DNA from: Marthasterias glacialis
Taxonomy: Eukaryota; Echinodermata; Asteroidea; Forcipulatida; Asteriidae
Assembly: GCA_911728455.2 (NCBI GenBank)
Contig: OU452240.1
Coordinates: 5,899,913 to 5,963,912, forward strand
Length of the DNA stretch: 64,000 bases
Reading direction: 5' to 3'
The notes beneath the pieces were generated by a model. It was given only the letters and a program-made list of their open reading frames with translations. It made no database searches and was not told the origin of the DNA. Below, piece by piece: positions 1 to 12,500 of the stretch. The first letter of the stretch is position 1, and each line of letters begins with the position of its first letter. A program made the position numbers and the translations under genes.

Positions 1-184
1 CAATTGGCAATCATGTGACTTTTTTTCACCGAATATCTATAAAAACATAATATTCACGATAGCGTCTGATTTTGAAGACGGTTTGAGTTGACCCGCGGGG
101 CCAGTTTCACCGTGACGCTGCCTATGGCAATCGAAACATTGAATCTGTTTTACCGAATTGCTTTAAAGCCTCAGCTCACCGTTG

Positions 185-475
185 GTAAACCTGTGAAAAT
201 GTCAGCTCATTTGTTGTTTCATTTGCAAGAAAACGGTAAAAAGGGGAATTCGGCATTTTTGCATACGCATTCCAAAAGGCAGAATTTTCGTCTCACCGAG
301 ACGAAAAGTAATTTTGGATCTTATTTCATTTATTATTTAAAAGCGATAACACTTCATGCAGAAAGATTTCAAGGAAAGCGGTCTACCATCATTATCTTAA
401 TACCATGTAAGGTTTATGTAAATCTGTGAACATTTATGTTTTTCTTCTTACAAATGTTGAGCTGGGGCTTTCAAA
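185..475 (+). repeat. Interspersed repeat family C, copy 1
   Basis: Matches 60925-61200 over about 280 bases: CCTGTGAAAATGTCAGCTCA, GAAAACGGT, TTTTCGTCTCA, TCTTATTTCATTTATTATTT, TATGTAAATCTGTGAACA, TTTTTCTTCTTAC. Partial relatives are at 1020-1165 and 43540-43640. Any reading frame over it is a by-product. Confidence 0.75.
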
Positions 476-585
476 CTATAAAGTCTGACTTTAAATAGCA
501 GACGCGGTTTACCCTCAAAAATACCGCGCATTGCAAGCTACTTTTGACTGGCTCCCTGTAAATTATTATGAAATACGTTTATTGG

Positions 586-700
586 CTACATAGCTCAGCT
601 AACATAATACCAGTATGTATTTCTGGGATGTCGCTGGTTCAAATCCCGTCAAGTCATTGTATCTTTGTTTATCCAAATAAATATGTTTGGACAACAATTT
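586..700 (+). mobile_element. tRNA-like SINE head or tRNA relic
   Basis: A-box-like TAGCTCAGCTAAC near 591 and B box GGTTCAAATCCC near 638 lie at tRNA-like spacing. The reverse frame gives the phrase TGFEPATS that commonly flags SINE B boxes. No convincing anticodon arm, so a working tRNA gene is not claimed. Confidence 0.5.
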
Positions 701-1019
701 AGACTGTTCCGGCTTTGGCAACAAGCCCCGCCCACACACCTTAGTTTGTGTACGTTTACTCTGCACGTGTGACCGAGTTTGACCGAGGTCACATGACCAA
801 AAGGCGAGATCCAATTGGTCATTGCGCACAGTTTGATTGACAGTCCGGGACGGTCTATTGGCAGTGACCTGTATCCGCGCTTTATGTGACCAATATGAAC
901 TTGAAATAAACAAACATGTGAAAAGTTAAGGTCAATCGGTCATTGAAGTCACGAAAAAAAAAAGTAGTGTCCAAAAAACTTGTGTTTTCACTGTCTCGCG
1001 AGATCAAAGCCAATTCATT

Positions 1020-1165
1020 TACTGATTTCTGAAAAACTACAGCATTTCAGGCAAAATTATTTTCACGTGATGTTTCCCACCATGACCATCTTTATACCAT
1101 TTAAGTTGTGTGTAAATTTGGGAAAAACATTTTTTTTTTTCAATCTCACCAATGTTTTGCATACC
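1020..1165 (+). repeat. Interspersed repeat family C, partial copy
   Basis: Shares the right half of the family: TTTCAGGCAAAATTATTTTC, CACCATGACCATCTTTATAC and GTGTAAAT. Confidence 0.5.
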
Positions 1166-1303
1166 CTTTACTATGACTTTCTCCTTATCAGATTTATCCC
1201 ACTGGACCCTTGGGCCAAGTTAATTAAGCCCGTTTAGCCTTTTACGGCCCCGATTAGCAAAGTGTGATGTCACAATACAAATCATTATGGTAAAACTGGC
1301 AAC

Positions 1304-1306
1304 TCA

Positions 1307-1343
<37 letters not shown>

Positions 1344-1410
1344 GACCTTTGTGAAATCGAGCCCAGATCTTTGTTGTGCTTACGCATTTTTTTTTTTTTT
1401 TTTTTTTTTA
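1304..1410. repeat. A-run and T-run pair
   Basis: About 28 A at 1311-1338 and about 23 T at 1387-1409, separated by 48 bases. Another T-run of nine follows at 1450. Confidence 0.85.
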
Positions 1411-2096
1411 CAAAACAATTGCGGTTAGTAGCTTCCTGGAATAGGCCATTTTTTTTTTACAGCAAGAGGGCGTACTACTAACTCCACTTTGAAAGCACAA
1501 CAATATTTAAAAACATCAAAAATACAAATTGTCCAAGCAAATTTCTTACGCTGATTAGATAGTAAAACTGTCTATAAAACAAACCTCAAAATTTGTATAT
1601 TAACTGCTTTATTAGGGTGTCTATTGCATCAGGTTGACAACATTTATATGGTTTGACCCCCAATCTACCCCAAAGGACAACCATTGTAGTCAAACATGAG
1701 TTCTATTGGGCCTAAGGTGCCGGAAGACTCTGAGCGTTAATGAGCGTTTACTTACTTGAAACAACTAAGAATTATTCGCTAACAAAGCTGTCGCTGAACT
1801 TTGGCGTTAACCCTGTATATGCATATACATGGACACCTCCGATTTGTACGGAGAGAGCTGCACGTAACAAACTGAATACCGTTTATTACGTGGAGGTATC
1901 CGTAAATGTTACGTCAATTGTTAGAATTTCATTCTGCCGGGCGAATAGCTGTAACTATTGACTACAATTGCGTTGCAGTGAAGACGTTTTCATTAAACGA
2001 GTTGAAACAAATAATATTCAGATTCGTCAATCAATGCAATTGATGTGTCTACGCTTTTGAAAGTTCTGTCCACACTGTGATTATGGAAGAATGGTA

Positions 2097-2318
2097 CGGA
2101 AGCGTATTGCCACCACGTGAATACAAAAATCTCACTTTTGTCGTGTACGTACATGATAAGTTAAAACTTACCGTGTACGTACACGATAATTATCGCGTAC
2201 GTACATGATAGTTTATTGTGTACGTACACGATAAGTATGGACTTAAGTTCAAACTTATCGTGTACGTACACGATAAGAGTGAGATTTTGTTTTATTCACG
2301 TGGCGGCAATACGCTTCA
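2097..2318. mobile_element. Palindrome-rich MITE, full copy
   Basis: Terminal inverted repeats CGGAAGCGTATTGCC / GGCAATACGCTTC extend inward through CACGTGAA and ATCTCACT. The centre carries five near-identical 16-bp palindromes of the type TCGTGTACGTACACGA. A second, half-preserved copy is at 34.5 kb. Confidence 0.8.
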
Positions 2319-3109
2319 GTAGATTAGTGCAGCTCGTTCTCGCTACACCCGTTCGAAGATCACGATAGATCGTGTTGGGGATCGAGCGAATCCAAGTCGT
2401 TTCAATCTCATTACAGGGTACGGTTTGTGTTTCCGATGTCCTTCCTGAATTATTGAAAAAGCACGCCAGAAGAAACATCTGGAAGACATGAATAAATTAA
2501 AGATGTTGTGTTTGCATTTACATCTCAAGACTATCCGTCAAGTCAGATTACAAAAAGGCGTACAACCAAAGTACACAATCTGTAATCACCAAATATCAGA
2601 AGCAATTACAATCTGAAATCTACTTGATTACACAATTCATACCAGTACCAAACCTTCATGCAGATATTTTCACCAGGAAAAAAAAAGTCAAATTCAAGAA
2701 GTTGCTTTTGAAAACCCCCAAAGTCATAACTGTACTAATTCCAAATAAAATCAAGCATGAAATGATCGTGAACAAAATTCCTGACAAAGATTTAACATTT
2801 TGCGTTTGCTGTTTTTAAAACAAGACCGAATCAATTTACATTTTTTTTATTTTGTGTGTGCGGTTCGGTTGACAAAATAAATTATAAAAGAAATGAGGGT
2901 TTTCTCTCTAAATGTAAAAAAAAAAAAAAAATCACTCTCTCGCCCGAGTGGTGTCATTTTCGGCTCTGTTGAGATTGAAACTCATTGTGCATCACCCCCT
3001 TTTGAGTGAAATTGGAGCGCACTTCACTCTGATTCAAGCTTATTTGCCGAAAATGGGTCTCGTGTTATTAGTAAGCTGTAAGCTTGCCACAGGAAGAGAG
3101 AGGGAGAGG

Positions 3110-3180
3110 TGGTCGTCAAATCTACTCAATAATGTAAATGGTCGTGGGTTCGAATCCCCTACGAGTTGCAGTATCCGGGT
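3110..3180 (+). repeat. Isolated B-box fragment
   Basis: GGGTTCGAATCCCC at about 3157, preceded by sequence that does not form a tRNA cloverleaf. Probably a SINE scrap. Confidence 0.3.
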
Positions 3181-4017
3181 GAAGTATAATTGTACAATGT
3201 TGGTTTTTAATCGTAGGTGCGTAGGATTTTGTTTTGAACATGTTTCTCCCCCACCCTCCTCTCTGTCTCTCTCTTCCGAGACTCATTTATTTTAGAATTT
3301 ACTTCTCAAAATTCGCAGTGTTTGGACTTAACCCGGTTGAGTTACGCGCGGTGGTACGTCTATTGAATTACATCCGCGGTTTATGTTACGCTTAAGTCAA
3401 CAAATCCATTCGCGCAGTTTAAACACAAGTAAATTTCTTTAGCTCAAGACGAAAGGTCACTGTGTTATAGTCACATGAAAAATATCACCCACCTCTCGAC
3501 ACAGTCTCACTCGACAGAGAGATTTAAAATTCATGTAATTTGATTTCAATTTATTTACAAAAGGTGACGATGTTTCGACATGAAGGTCTCTCGGGAAATT
3601 ACCGTGCCCCGTGAGTTCGGATTTCAACAAACTTTGAGGGATAAAAAAGCGGAACATATGACATTTACATTGAGTTTTTTCGTGGAGATTTTGCAGGGGG
3701 AAATGCCAGCCGCAACTTGATTTCCAGGCGAGAATTTCCCTAATTTATCTCCGTTTGATCGAGATGTCACATCCCTTGTGCTGCCCCCTTAACGTCAGTT
3801 TTAATACTTAACTTAAGCGGCTCACTTTTTCACAAAAACATTAAGTCGTTTTTGTCTCTTTACCTGAAAAGGACGGATAAATAAAAACTATTATTATTAT
3901 TAGTAGTATTATTATTGTTATTAGTTATCTTAAAGATTGGTGTGAAATGTTTGGATAGAGGGCACACTTTCAGTGATTGCTATCGGCGCTATTTTCCGTA
4001 GATATCATTGTGCCCTT

Positions 4018-4620
4018 GATTTTCAGTCTTGATACCATTTCTAAATAGCTTACCCGATTTGGGGTTTTCTTTCCGCAACATCTACCACTAGTGAATTTCT
4101 TATCTTGTTCCCTTTTCCTCTGTAGACCATGGTTCGAATCCTACCTCAGATCGAGTCACCCGTGTGGATTTAGATTTTCAGTCTCGACACGATGACATTT
4201 GCTTTCCCGGCCTGAGGTTTTTCTTCCAAAATATAACACTGGTGTATTCCTCATTGTGTCCATTTAACTCTGTGGACCACGGTTCGAATCCCACCTCAGT
4301 TAAATTCACCCGTGTGAATTAAGGTTTCCAGTCTCGACACCATGACATCTGTTATATCCCGATGTGAGGTTTTCTCCCAACATCTCACACTGGGGAATTC
4401 TTCATCTCGTTCATTTTTTTTTCTTTGGACCACGGTTCGAATCCCACCTCAGGTCGATTCTCCCGTGTAAAACATGTGCTTCGATCCCTACCTTGGGTTT
4501 TCCTCTACATCTTCACTGGTTTGATCTTCATCATTTCTTCTTCTACGTCTTTTGGCCCCGGTTTGAATCCAACCTCGAACCCAAATCCCACTCGTATTTT
4601 TTTTCTTCTTATACCAGATA
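4018..4620 (+). repeat. Tandem array of SINE family A bodies, about 150-bp period
   Basis: B-box sequences recur at 4131, 4281, 4434 and (degenerate) 4560. Each is followed by CACCTCAG, CCCGTGT, TTTCAGTCTCGACAC and a Pro/Phe-like CT-rich stretch. The unit aligns with the part of SINE family A from just before the B box to the CTCCCACATCT segment. Only the first pair of copies are at the exact spacing; the last unit is shortened. No A box is seen in the units. Confidence 0.75.
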
Positions 4621-4835
4621 GCTGATTGAGTGGAATCCCAATCTTTATGTTTTTACCACTGATTGGTTGTGTCCCCTGTCTTCTTTTCATGTCTTATTAC
4701 AACTTCCAAGTCTAGGCAACTTCTGATATTTCATTGACGTTGAGGTCTTGTAACCATACCACTCTGGTGCTGGTCAAAAGTTGTTTTAAAATAATTCAAG
4801 TCCTAGTCATGACAGGGCAAACTAATTGATTGAAG

Positions 4836-5084
4836 AACTTCCCGTCCAAACACCACAGTATATCCCGTTCTGATTCAAACAGAAGCCACGCCACGATATC
4901 CAACCAAACAAATCCCTACATCAAATCGCCAAGATCACCGGCAAAAGATCACGTTGAAACGAAAGTGTTGGAACTTCCAAATGGACATTACTTAGTAATG
5001 ACGCCTGTGTTTACAAATGAGAATGAAACAGCTCACAGTGTCTTGTGGAACGCCGACGTTGTATCTCCTGACCTAATTAAATGA
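4836..5084 (+). CDS. Possible terminal coding exon of an upstream gene
   Basis: An open stretch of 82 codons plus a stop follows a TTGAAG acceptor-like site (ending 4835) with a CTAATTG branch-like sequence just upstream. The translation is hydrophilic, Ser/Asn-rich, then ELPNGHYLVMTPVF, and looks more protein-like than neighbouring chance frames. An AATAAA follows near 5126. The pyrimidine tract is weak, no upstream exon was found, and no family is recognised. Confidence 0.3.
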   Translation, partial: NFPSKHHSISRSDSNRSHATISNQTNPYIKSPRSPAKDHVETKVLELPNGHYLVMTPVFTNENETAHSVLWNADVVSPDLIK

Positions 5085-5089
5085 GAACG

Positions 5090-6125
5090 TTGGAGATGAA
5101 GAATGCGCCAATGCAATTCACTTAAATAAACCTTCCAGGCTGACTCGTGCTAACTTAAGAGTGACGGGCAAGATATCTAATTAAAAAAGCCTTTGTATGT
5201 TCCGAGGGTATCGATAATCCACGGGTGATAAAATCTGACTCTCGTGTTGCTTGCATGTCAGACTCAAGTTTAGGTTTTCTGAGTCTTATTCATCTGAGAA
5301 ATTCAAAATATAAAGTACAGGATTCGGTCGTCGAAATGTCAGGTCAGAGTTGACCCGGATCCAATCCTAAGGAACCAGATTTACTTCCGGTTCAATCTGC
5401 CACGGCATCCAAGTTCGTCATCAAAATGAACCTTTTGTTCATTTATTTTTTATTTTATTTTATTTTTAGTTCACGTTCGTTTTTGTTTTTTTTATTGGTT
5501 TATTGTTTTAATGTTTCACTTTTTTTATTATTTGGTACAGTCATGTTTATCCTTCCATCGTCTTTTTCAAAAGTTATATTGAGATTAAATTGCGTTATCA
5601 TTTGTTTATTAATGTGTTTGGTTTTTTTATTGTCAGTTGTTCTTTTTGTTATTCATTTATTTACGACCTTTATATTTCCAATGGGCTATTTTAATGTTTG
5701 TTTGCCTTCTTTGTTTCTGCAATCTTATTAATAGTTATAGTAAATGTCTAGTATGTTTCGAGTATTGTGTCATTCGTTATTCATGCCTTGTTTTTGTACC
5801 TAATTGTTTTATCAAAAATTTAAATAAAACAGGCCTATTATCTATGATACCTGTCATATAGCATACAAACTGATCACCTATAATTCTTGATACCAATTAT
5901 ATTTTCAGTGTCATTTTAATTATTGTAAGTATTGTTAAGATGTAAGAGTGGTGTATGTTGTTAAGTTTAACTTCTCTTTTACAAAGATAGAAGCCGTACG
6001 GGAAATAAAGTCCAATGTCGATGTTACTTGGTGTGTTTTATACTTACGAATAAAGAAGAGAATGACCTAAAAAAGGGAACAGCTAGTGATAGCCTTCTTC
6101 TGAAATAAAGATAATAAATAAATAA
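5090..6125 (+). repeat. Low-complexity T-rich stretch ending in an ATAAA tail; possible LINE 3' end
   Basis: About 1 kb of T-rich sequence without coding signal ends in ATAATAAATAAATAAAT near 6107-6127. This is the same kind of tail as the LINE at 45.6 kb. It may be a LINE 3' UTR or the 3' UTR of the putative exon just upstream. Confidence 0.3.
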
Positions 6126-6149
6126 ATCGTGTGTTTTTAGGGAAGTTTT

Positions 6150-6340
6150 GATCCCTTCCACGCACGTCACACGCGGCGATTAAGCCCATCACACCATTTT
6201 GGGAGTCAATCGGGTTAGGCGTTTAAACGCCGCGTTGCCTAAATTTCGCGCTACATTGAAAAGCACACGGTGACCAAAATGGCGCAACCAATATTACTGT
6301 GATGATATGACGTCAGGTGAATTTGGTCAATACACTGCTG
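6150..6340 (+). repeat. Interspersed repeat with CRE palindrome, copy 1
   Basis: Shares with copies at 10385-10545 (- strand) and 20090-20285 (+): a TAAACGCCGC segment, then AAAATGGCGCAACCAA, TGTGAT and TGACGTCAGGTGAAT followed by GGTCAATACA. It lies just upstream of the signal-peptide exon of the secreted-protein gene. Confidence 0.6.
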
Positions 6341-6413
6341 ACTGACTTAGATATAAGCTTGTGTTGTTAACGCGTAGTTAATGTGGTTTTTTTTTCTTGT
6401 TATCTTGCAGATC

Positions 6414-6500
6414 ATGAAAGCGACGTGTGTTCTATGTGCGCTAGCATTTGTCCTCGTATTAGATTTATTTTCACAGTCATGCGCAGATAAAGCCGTTGAG
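6414..6500 (+). CDS. Exon with start codon and signal peptide of the secreted-protein gene
   Basis: The exon opens three bases after a good acceptor (pyrimidine-rich tract, then TTGCAG ending at 6410), so a 5' untranslated exon must lie further upstream and I could not locate it. Translation gives 29 residues: Met-Lys, then a hydrophobic core, then Ser-Cys-Ala as probable cleavage site. It ends in GAG at a consensus donor, GTAAGT. The donor runs straight into a TGACGTCA palindrome at 6506-6513. Confidence 0.75.
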
Positions 6501-9500
6501 GTAAGTGACGTCACGAAAAAATGTTTTGAAGTATTGCTGTTACTTTAAAAAGAACCAATGGTTTCACAACTCGACGTTTTGATCACTATGGTCTTCAGGA
6601 AAAAAGCAACACCCACTCGAAAAGCATAGTGATTATGTCAAAAGTCCCTAACCAATGTTCGATCAACTTTTCGATGTTGACTTTGAATAATTGCGATTTC
6701 TGTGCAAAAAGACATTTTAAATATTACCTCTTGAGTTACTTAACGTTATAATTGTAAATAATCAAAGTAATGTATCGTCTAATATTTTCAAAAATCATCA
6801 AATAATGATTTTAACTTTCAATATTTTATTTACAGGAGCCATCCAGATCAAGTTCAGCATGGTTACCTGGCAACAAAATATTCCGTAAGTGACTGTAACC
6901 ACCGTAAATTTAATCTAGAACAAATTAAACATCTAAGATAGCTAAAGTTGGAGATAATATTATAGTCTAAATTCCCATGAGATGTCGAAAGAACAAAACA
7001 GGGGTTTGAGTAACTATCGTCACTTTAAGATTGAAGGGTTTCCAGAGCAGCTGGTGCCGGTGGATTTTTGAACGAAAAAAATGGTGTTACGAAGATTACG
7101 AAGATTATTGGCAAATTAAAAATCTGACTCATTCATATTCAGGTGCGGGTTTTGAGGTAGCCTAGAGGGTGCACTCCTCCTTATTTTCGCTGACTGAAAC
7201 AACAAATGAGTTGATAGGCAAATAATGCAATTCCAAATTTCAAATCGAATAAAATATAATGTGTAAAACGCTCCTGAAATGTCCTAGATTGCAACAAAGC
7301 GCATCTACAGTCAAACATTTTCCGGGGCCTTTGTGCGGGCCTCGACCCCTACGTTATAATGGCTTCGCGCTTCGCATATACTTTGGGGATTTGGTGATTA
7401 ATCCTGTATCCGCTTCTGAGATGAGACTGATTATTTTTTTCCCCTCTCTCCAAATCAAATAAGTGTAACTAAACTGAGACTCGGTTGAAGAAAATAGCCA
7501 GGCCCCCTCTTTTTTGATGGTGGGAACCATTTACAGATGTGGCTATGGTACATTGGGAACACAACAAAAATGGGTGCCCGGCGAAAGGACGTGGTTCTTA
7601 AGGAGCCGTAACTGGGCACGCAAAAGTATAACACTCGTTCCTAGAAATAAAATAATTCTCAAGTCATTCTTAACATTCTCACACAGAGTTTAACTTTTCT
7701 GCATTGAAAGACAAAAACAAAACTTTCATAGCCAGCCAGGCCTTCTGCAGAATACAAGGCGTGGTGTCAGCGTAATAGAGGTCACGTCAGCCGTCAGGAC
7801 GTTCGTCCAATGTTGAAACCCTTTTTTTCTGTCAACACCTTTGAGGAGAATTAATGGGCAATCGAAACAGGCGATGTCTCAAATAACTCATTATCACAGC
7901 TAAATTTTGAGCGTTACTTGTGACAGCTTCACAATTACGTATTTTAACACTGTTTAATTCGTTGTTTACATTTAATCAACCATTACATTTCCAAGGCTTA
8001 GGATGTTTTATTTGTTCACTTTCCCCTTATCCTGCGGGATCAGCGTAGAGTAAGCAAAGACAGACCACGAAGTCTCTTGCGAATCGAGAGTTGTAACGAT
8101 AAGGTGAGATTTTTGACAAGGTTTTGTTCCTTTTCCGAATTGCAGATGACATGGGGCGCTTCCAGAGACCATCCCGGTGGGGCGGACGGCTTCGCACGGC
8201 GAGCAGACCCCACGGACGTGCACCCCGGGCATACGGTAAAGACAAACGCTCACTCATACGTCTCTTTTTGTGTGTCTCGTAGGTCACACTGTACTTTGTT
8301 CACGCCAATTTGAACTAAAGTGTGACAATGTTGTACGAGCAGACAGTCTGTCGCGGATCGGCACATTGGAAACTGATTACCATACTGTCCACAACAAACT
8401 TGAGTGTAAAAAAAAGCGGGAAACATTTGAGGAATGTTTCCAGCGAATTATGACTAATTCTAATGTTCTCTGGTTTTATAACGACAACTGCTTAAAAGGC
8501 ATTAATGTGCAAAAGATTAATGTTGACTCACAGTCAAATCTACGGAGCTCCAGAAGTGTCATTTATCCAGATAAATGCCAAGTCGACTTATTGTACAGAG
8601 AAGTTGACATACCGGCTGTGATAATTTATATCACCAATACAATCTACTGAAACGATAAAGGTCAGTCAACTTCTGAGTTTCAGTGAATCGTCTTGGCAAG
8701 CTAACTTATCATTTTTCCTTAGGTTCAATCCTAACTCTTTTCAAGGTAATGGCTCATTATTTATATAAGTGGTTTGGCACTAAAGGAACTCCGTACAGAT
8801 TCGTTTACGCGCGTCAAATAGTATTGAGGCTGTCTGAAACGTTATCTTTTTTGAATTAATATTACACTGTATAGACTGTAGTTACAACTTTTGGAATAAC
8901 CATGCACGCTCGTCGCAGTTTTCCTGATCAATTCGAAGCATTGAACTGTGACCTTTGACCCCATATTGACTTGCTGCTTGAATAATGACGTCAGCAAACA
9001 GTTATGCTGTGTCGTCAAAAACCATTAAGAGCGACATTTACCAAGTTTGACTTTCATAACGGACTGTATCAAAAAAAAGAGGGCAAATGGTAGAAATAGC
9101 TTCTTTAACCCTGAAAATGCTAACATTTTATTCGATTTTGAATTGTTTTTGTTACACAATTTGTCAACTTATCTTTTTTTGTGTACCAGTAGCTAGTAGA
9201 ACTATAGGAATATAGTGGGATATAATCCCTTAGGGTAAAGACTTTTAGACGCTAGGTGGCAGCATACAGACCAGTTTGCGGACTGTTGAGGGCCCGCGGG
9301 GTGCCGTCAACCTCTTTGACATTTGCATTTGAGAGGCTTAGTCGTTGTATTCACCTAAAAAGTATTTTATTTTCACTGCAGCCAAAATTATTTAGCCATA
9401 GCAAAGCCCACTCTAGCCAGCTACAAATACAAGAAGAATGTATGGCGCCACCTCGCGTTGTGAAATTCCCATTCTAAACTCTAAGCTTTATAATGTTTCC

Positions 9501-12500
9501 CCAACGTTTTGGCTGGCCTGTTTTGACTGATTTTTTCTACCCCGCTCCAACTCCACCCTTAAATAATCATTATGTAAAAAGAACCAGATGAGCTGACGGA
9601 AGAGGGTCAGGTTTTCCGCAGATGGGGCAGTAGGCGACTGCCCTACAAAGGTGGTAAGTGTGGGTGGTAAAATTTGTAAATCATCTCTGATCAGCACAGT
9701 AAAGGCACAAAGCGTTCACTCAAATAAAATCCATAATTGAACCAGGCTTCCAAGTCAGACCTGCGTACCGTGAAATAACTCAACGCGGGACGCTAGGTGG
9801 CAGCAAACTTTATACCAGGTAAATCCATTATTCACGGATATGTGCGCATTCTCAGAACTACGTAACGGACATGTACTTGGTGAGTCTGTTGGCACCTAGC
9901 AGTTTAAAGTGTCATGTTCGCAAGATGAATATTAACTGTGCCTTAACTGTGTTGAACACGCAATTTAGAGCGCCACCTAGAGTTTGTCTAAGAGAGGCCA
10001 TTTTTAAGACAGTCGACATACGGTTACTAGACTTTTGAGCTAAAACCATTTTTTGAAGCGTCGCGTGTAATAATCTAAATTTTAAAAAATGAAGTCGATG
10101 CCACAAATACAGCGGAAAATGCGAGCTCCGTATGTTTGTTCAACAAAAAAATAAACTTCCCTGAGGTAAACGCTTGGTGGCGTACTGTATTGCGAATCAC
10201 CCAAAAAAAAAGCCATGACCCTATAGTAGTAACACCCATTTACTTTAACGAATATCCCAATGTTTTTATTCAATAGTGTCGTGAACATTTATTTTAGACT
10301 CTAATGATTTCATTCTTCAAGAATAAGTTTGTTTCGGTTTGAACATATTTTCTTCCCAATGGCTTCTATCTCTTTTTTTTTCTAACGTCAAATATTGACC
10401 CGATTCACCTGACGTCATCATCACAACAATCTTGGCTGCGCCATTTTAGGAGTCAAAGTTCTTATGGGTTACTCAGTGTAGTACGCGCGCATTTTAAGCC
10501 ACGTGGCGTCTACACGCTGACCATAATTTGTAAGGGCAATATGATTTCCAAAATGGCGGGCGTGGCTGACAGTAGCCGTGTGTGACGTTTCGTGCGAGGT
10601 GTCAGTGAGGCCGTGTCCGAATCAAGCGACTTCGGCTACGGCTGCAACGACAACGTTGGAGAATAGGAATCCTCGGCGTTCCGGCCGTAGCCACTGCCGA
10701 AGCCATTCATTCGGACACGGCCTACTATTTCTTAACATTGTATTTCTTGTTCTCTGGACCATTTTTCGTAAACTATTCTTTTTTTGAAGATTTCTTACCT
10801 GTACCTGTCGAACTTTCTCACATCTGATTCTTATTCTATGTTCAATTTGTGCTACTAGTGTGCTGTGAGTTTGTCTCTTTCAGTTTTTACTAATTCTCTC
10901 AAATGAAACTTTTACACATTAACCCCCCCTGAGAAGAAGTTCGTGGAACTGCACTATAGTATGGTTCCTTGACCCACAATTCCCTGACGACTCTCGTTAA
11001 AAACCTTAGGTCGGGTATCACCCACGTTTAAAAACAGAGCATGACGTAACATATATAAAGACCCATTACTTGTTACCAACGGTGGACGATGTCATTGGAT
11101 AGAATACTAAGCGCTGATGACGCACTTTGTTTACATGGTAAAAAGCCTAGGATACAGTTTCTGAAAATGTTACACAAAAATAATATTCAAAAATAATGTT
11201 AAATTTGGTGGAAAAAAACAACCAATAACGGGATGTATTTTCTTAAAGTAGACAGTTTTGAATTTGCTGACAACGTCTGTAAACAAGACTTGAATGTTTT
11301 GCTACATTTGGCAGTCCATGCCAACCAGCGCGGTTTGTTTATCAATCAAAAAGGTCTATACACCCCCCGGAAATGTCCGACCATCAACAAAACTATCCGA
11401 AAGTTGACGACAACATGTTCGGAACATTTCGGATAATTTCGGAAAAAAGGAAGAATATTCCTCCTTTTTTTCAATTAACTTCTCGTGACGTTTATACAGA
11501 CATTGTTTTACAGAAACGAAAATGACATCTAGGACCAGATGACTCAATTGAATATGAATGGTACTTATCTGTCATGTAGGTTGATCTTTTCATTTCTTGT
11601 TTAACTAACTCTCTTATGTTTTATCTTGTCCTTCTCTATCTATTCTTGGGAAAGATTCAGACAATAGTATGTAAATATTAATAAGTAATTAGTCATAATT
11701 ATTGTGATATTTTCACCGTGTATACCATAGATATATTTTTATAATTTCACTTTCGTATTTCAGAGATCTGTAGATATAATTTGAATATTATCATTTTTAT
11801 ATCATTTTATAGACTGTAAGAAGTCGTTCCTATAACATTGATTATTTCGACGATTCTGTTTGAAGTTAATTTCCTCATCCTCTCTTCACAGCAAACTTCA
11901 CAGTGATGTGTTTCGAAATTTCTTTCCACACTTGTTCTCAAGTCTTTCCTGTTGATAGATTACTGATTAGCCTATGTCTATTAAGGCCGTGTCCGAATCG
12001 AGCGACTTCGGCTTCGGCTTTGGCCAGCGACTTAGGCTACGACTATAGCTGTTGAGAACGTTGAGATCGGAACTTGTCGGTTTTCCGGAGTTTCGCTGTT
12101 TTAGCGTTCCGTCAACATTAGCCACTGCCAAAGCAACTATTTCAGACACGACCTTAGTCTTTGTCCAGTACCTCTGATCTTGTACTGTTCTTTATTGTAT
12201 ACTGTTTCTCTTTCTTGTACACTGTTTATATTTCTTGTATACTGTTTCTCTTTCTTGTATACTGTTTATATTTCTTGTGTAATGTTTCTTTCTTCAACTT
12301 GTCATTGAGTTTTTCTCTCTATGTCCTTACGAACTGTTAATTTCTTATAGGCTTTTAAGTGAGTCCTACGAAAATCATGACAGATTTCCTTCGAAAAAAA
12401 CAACACCAATATCTAAAACCTCTAACATCAAAACACTATAAAGCCTCATCACGGTGCAGCAATTTTGTTTTTCTTCCAATCAAATCGCTCTACCCAAACT

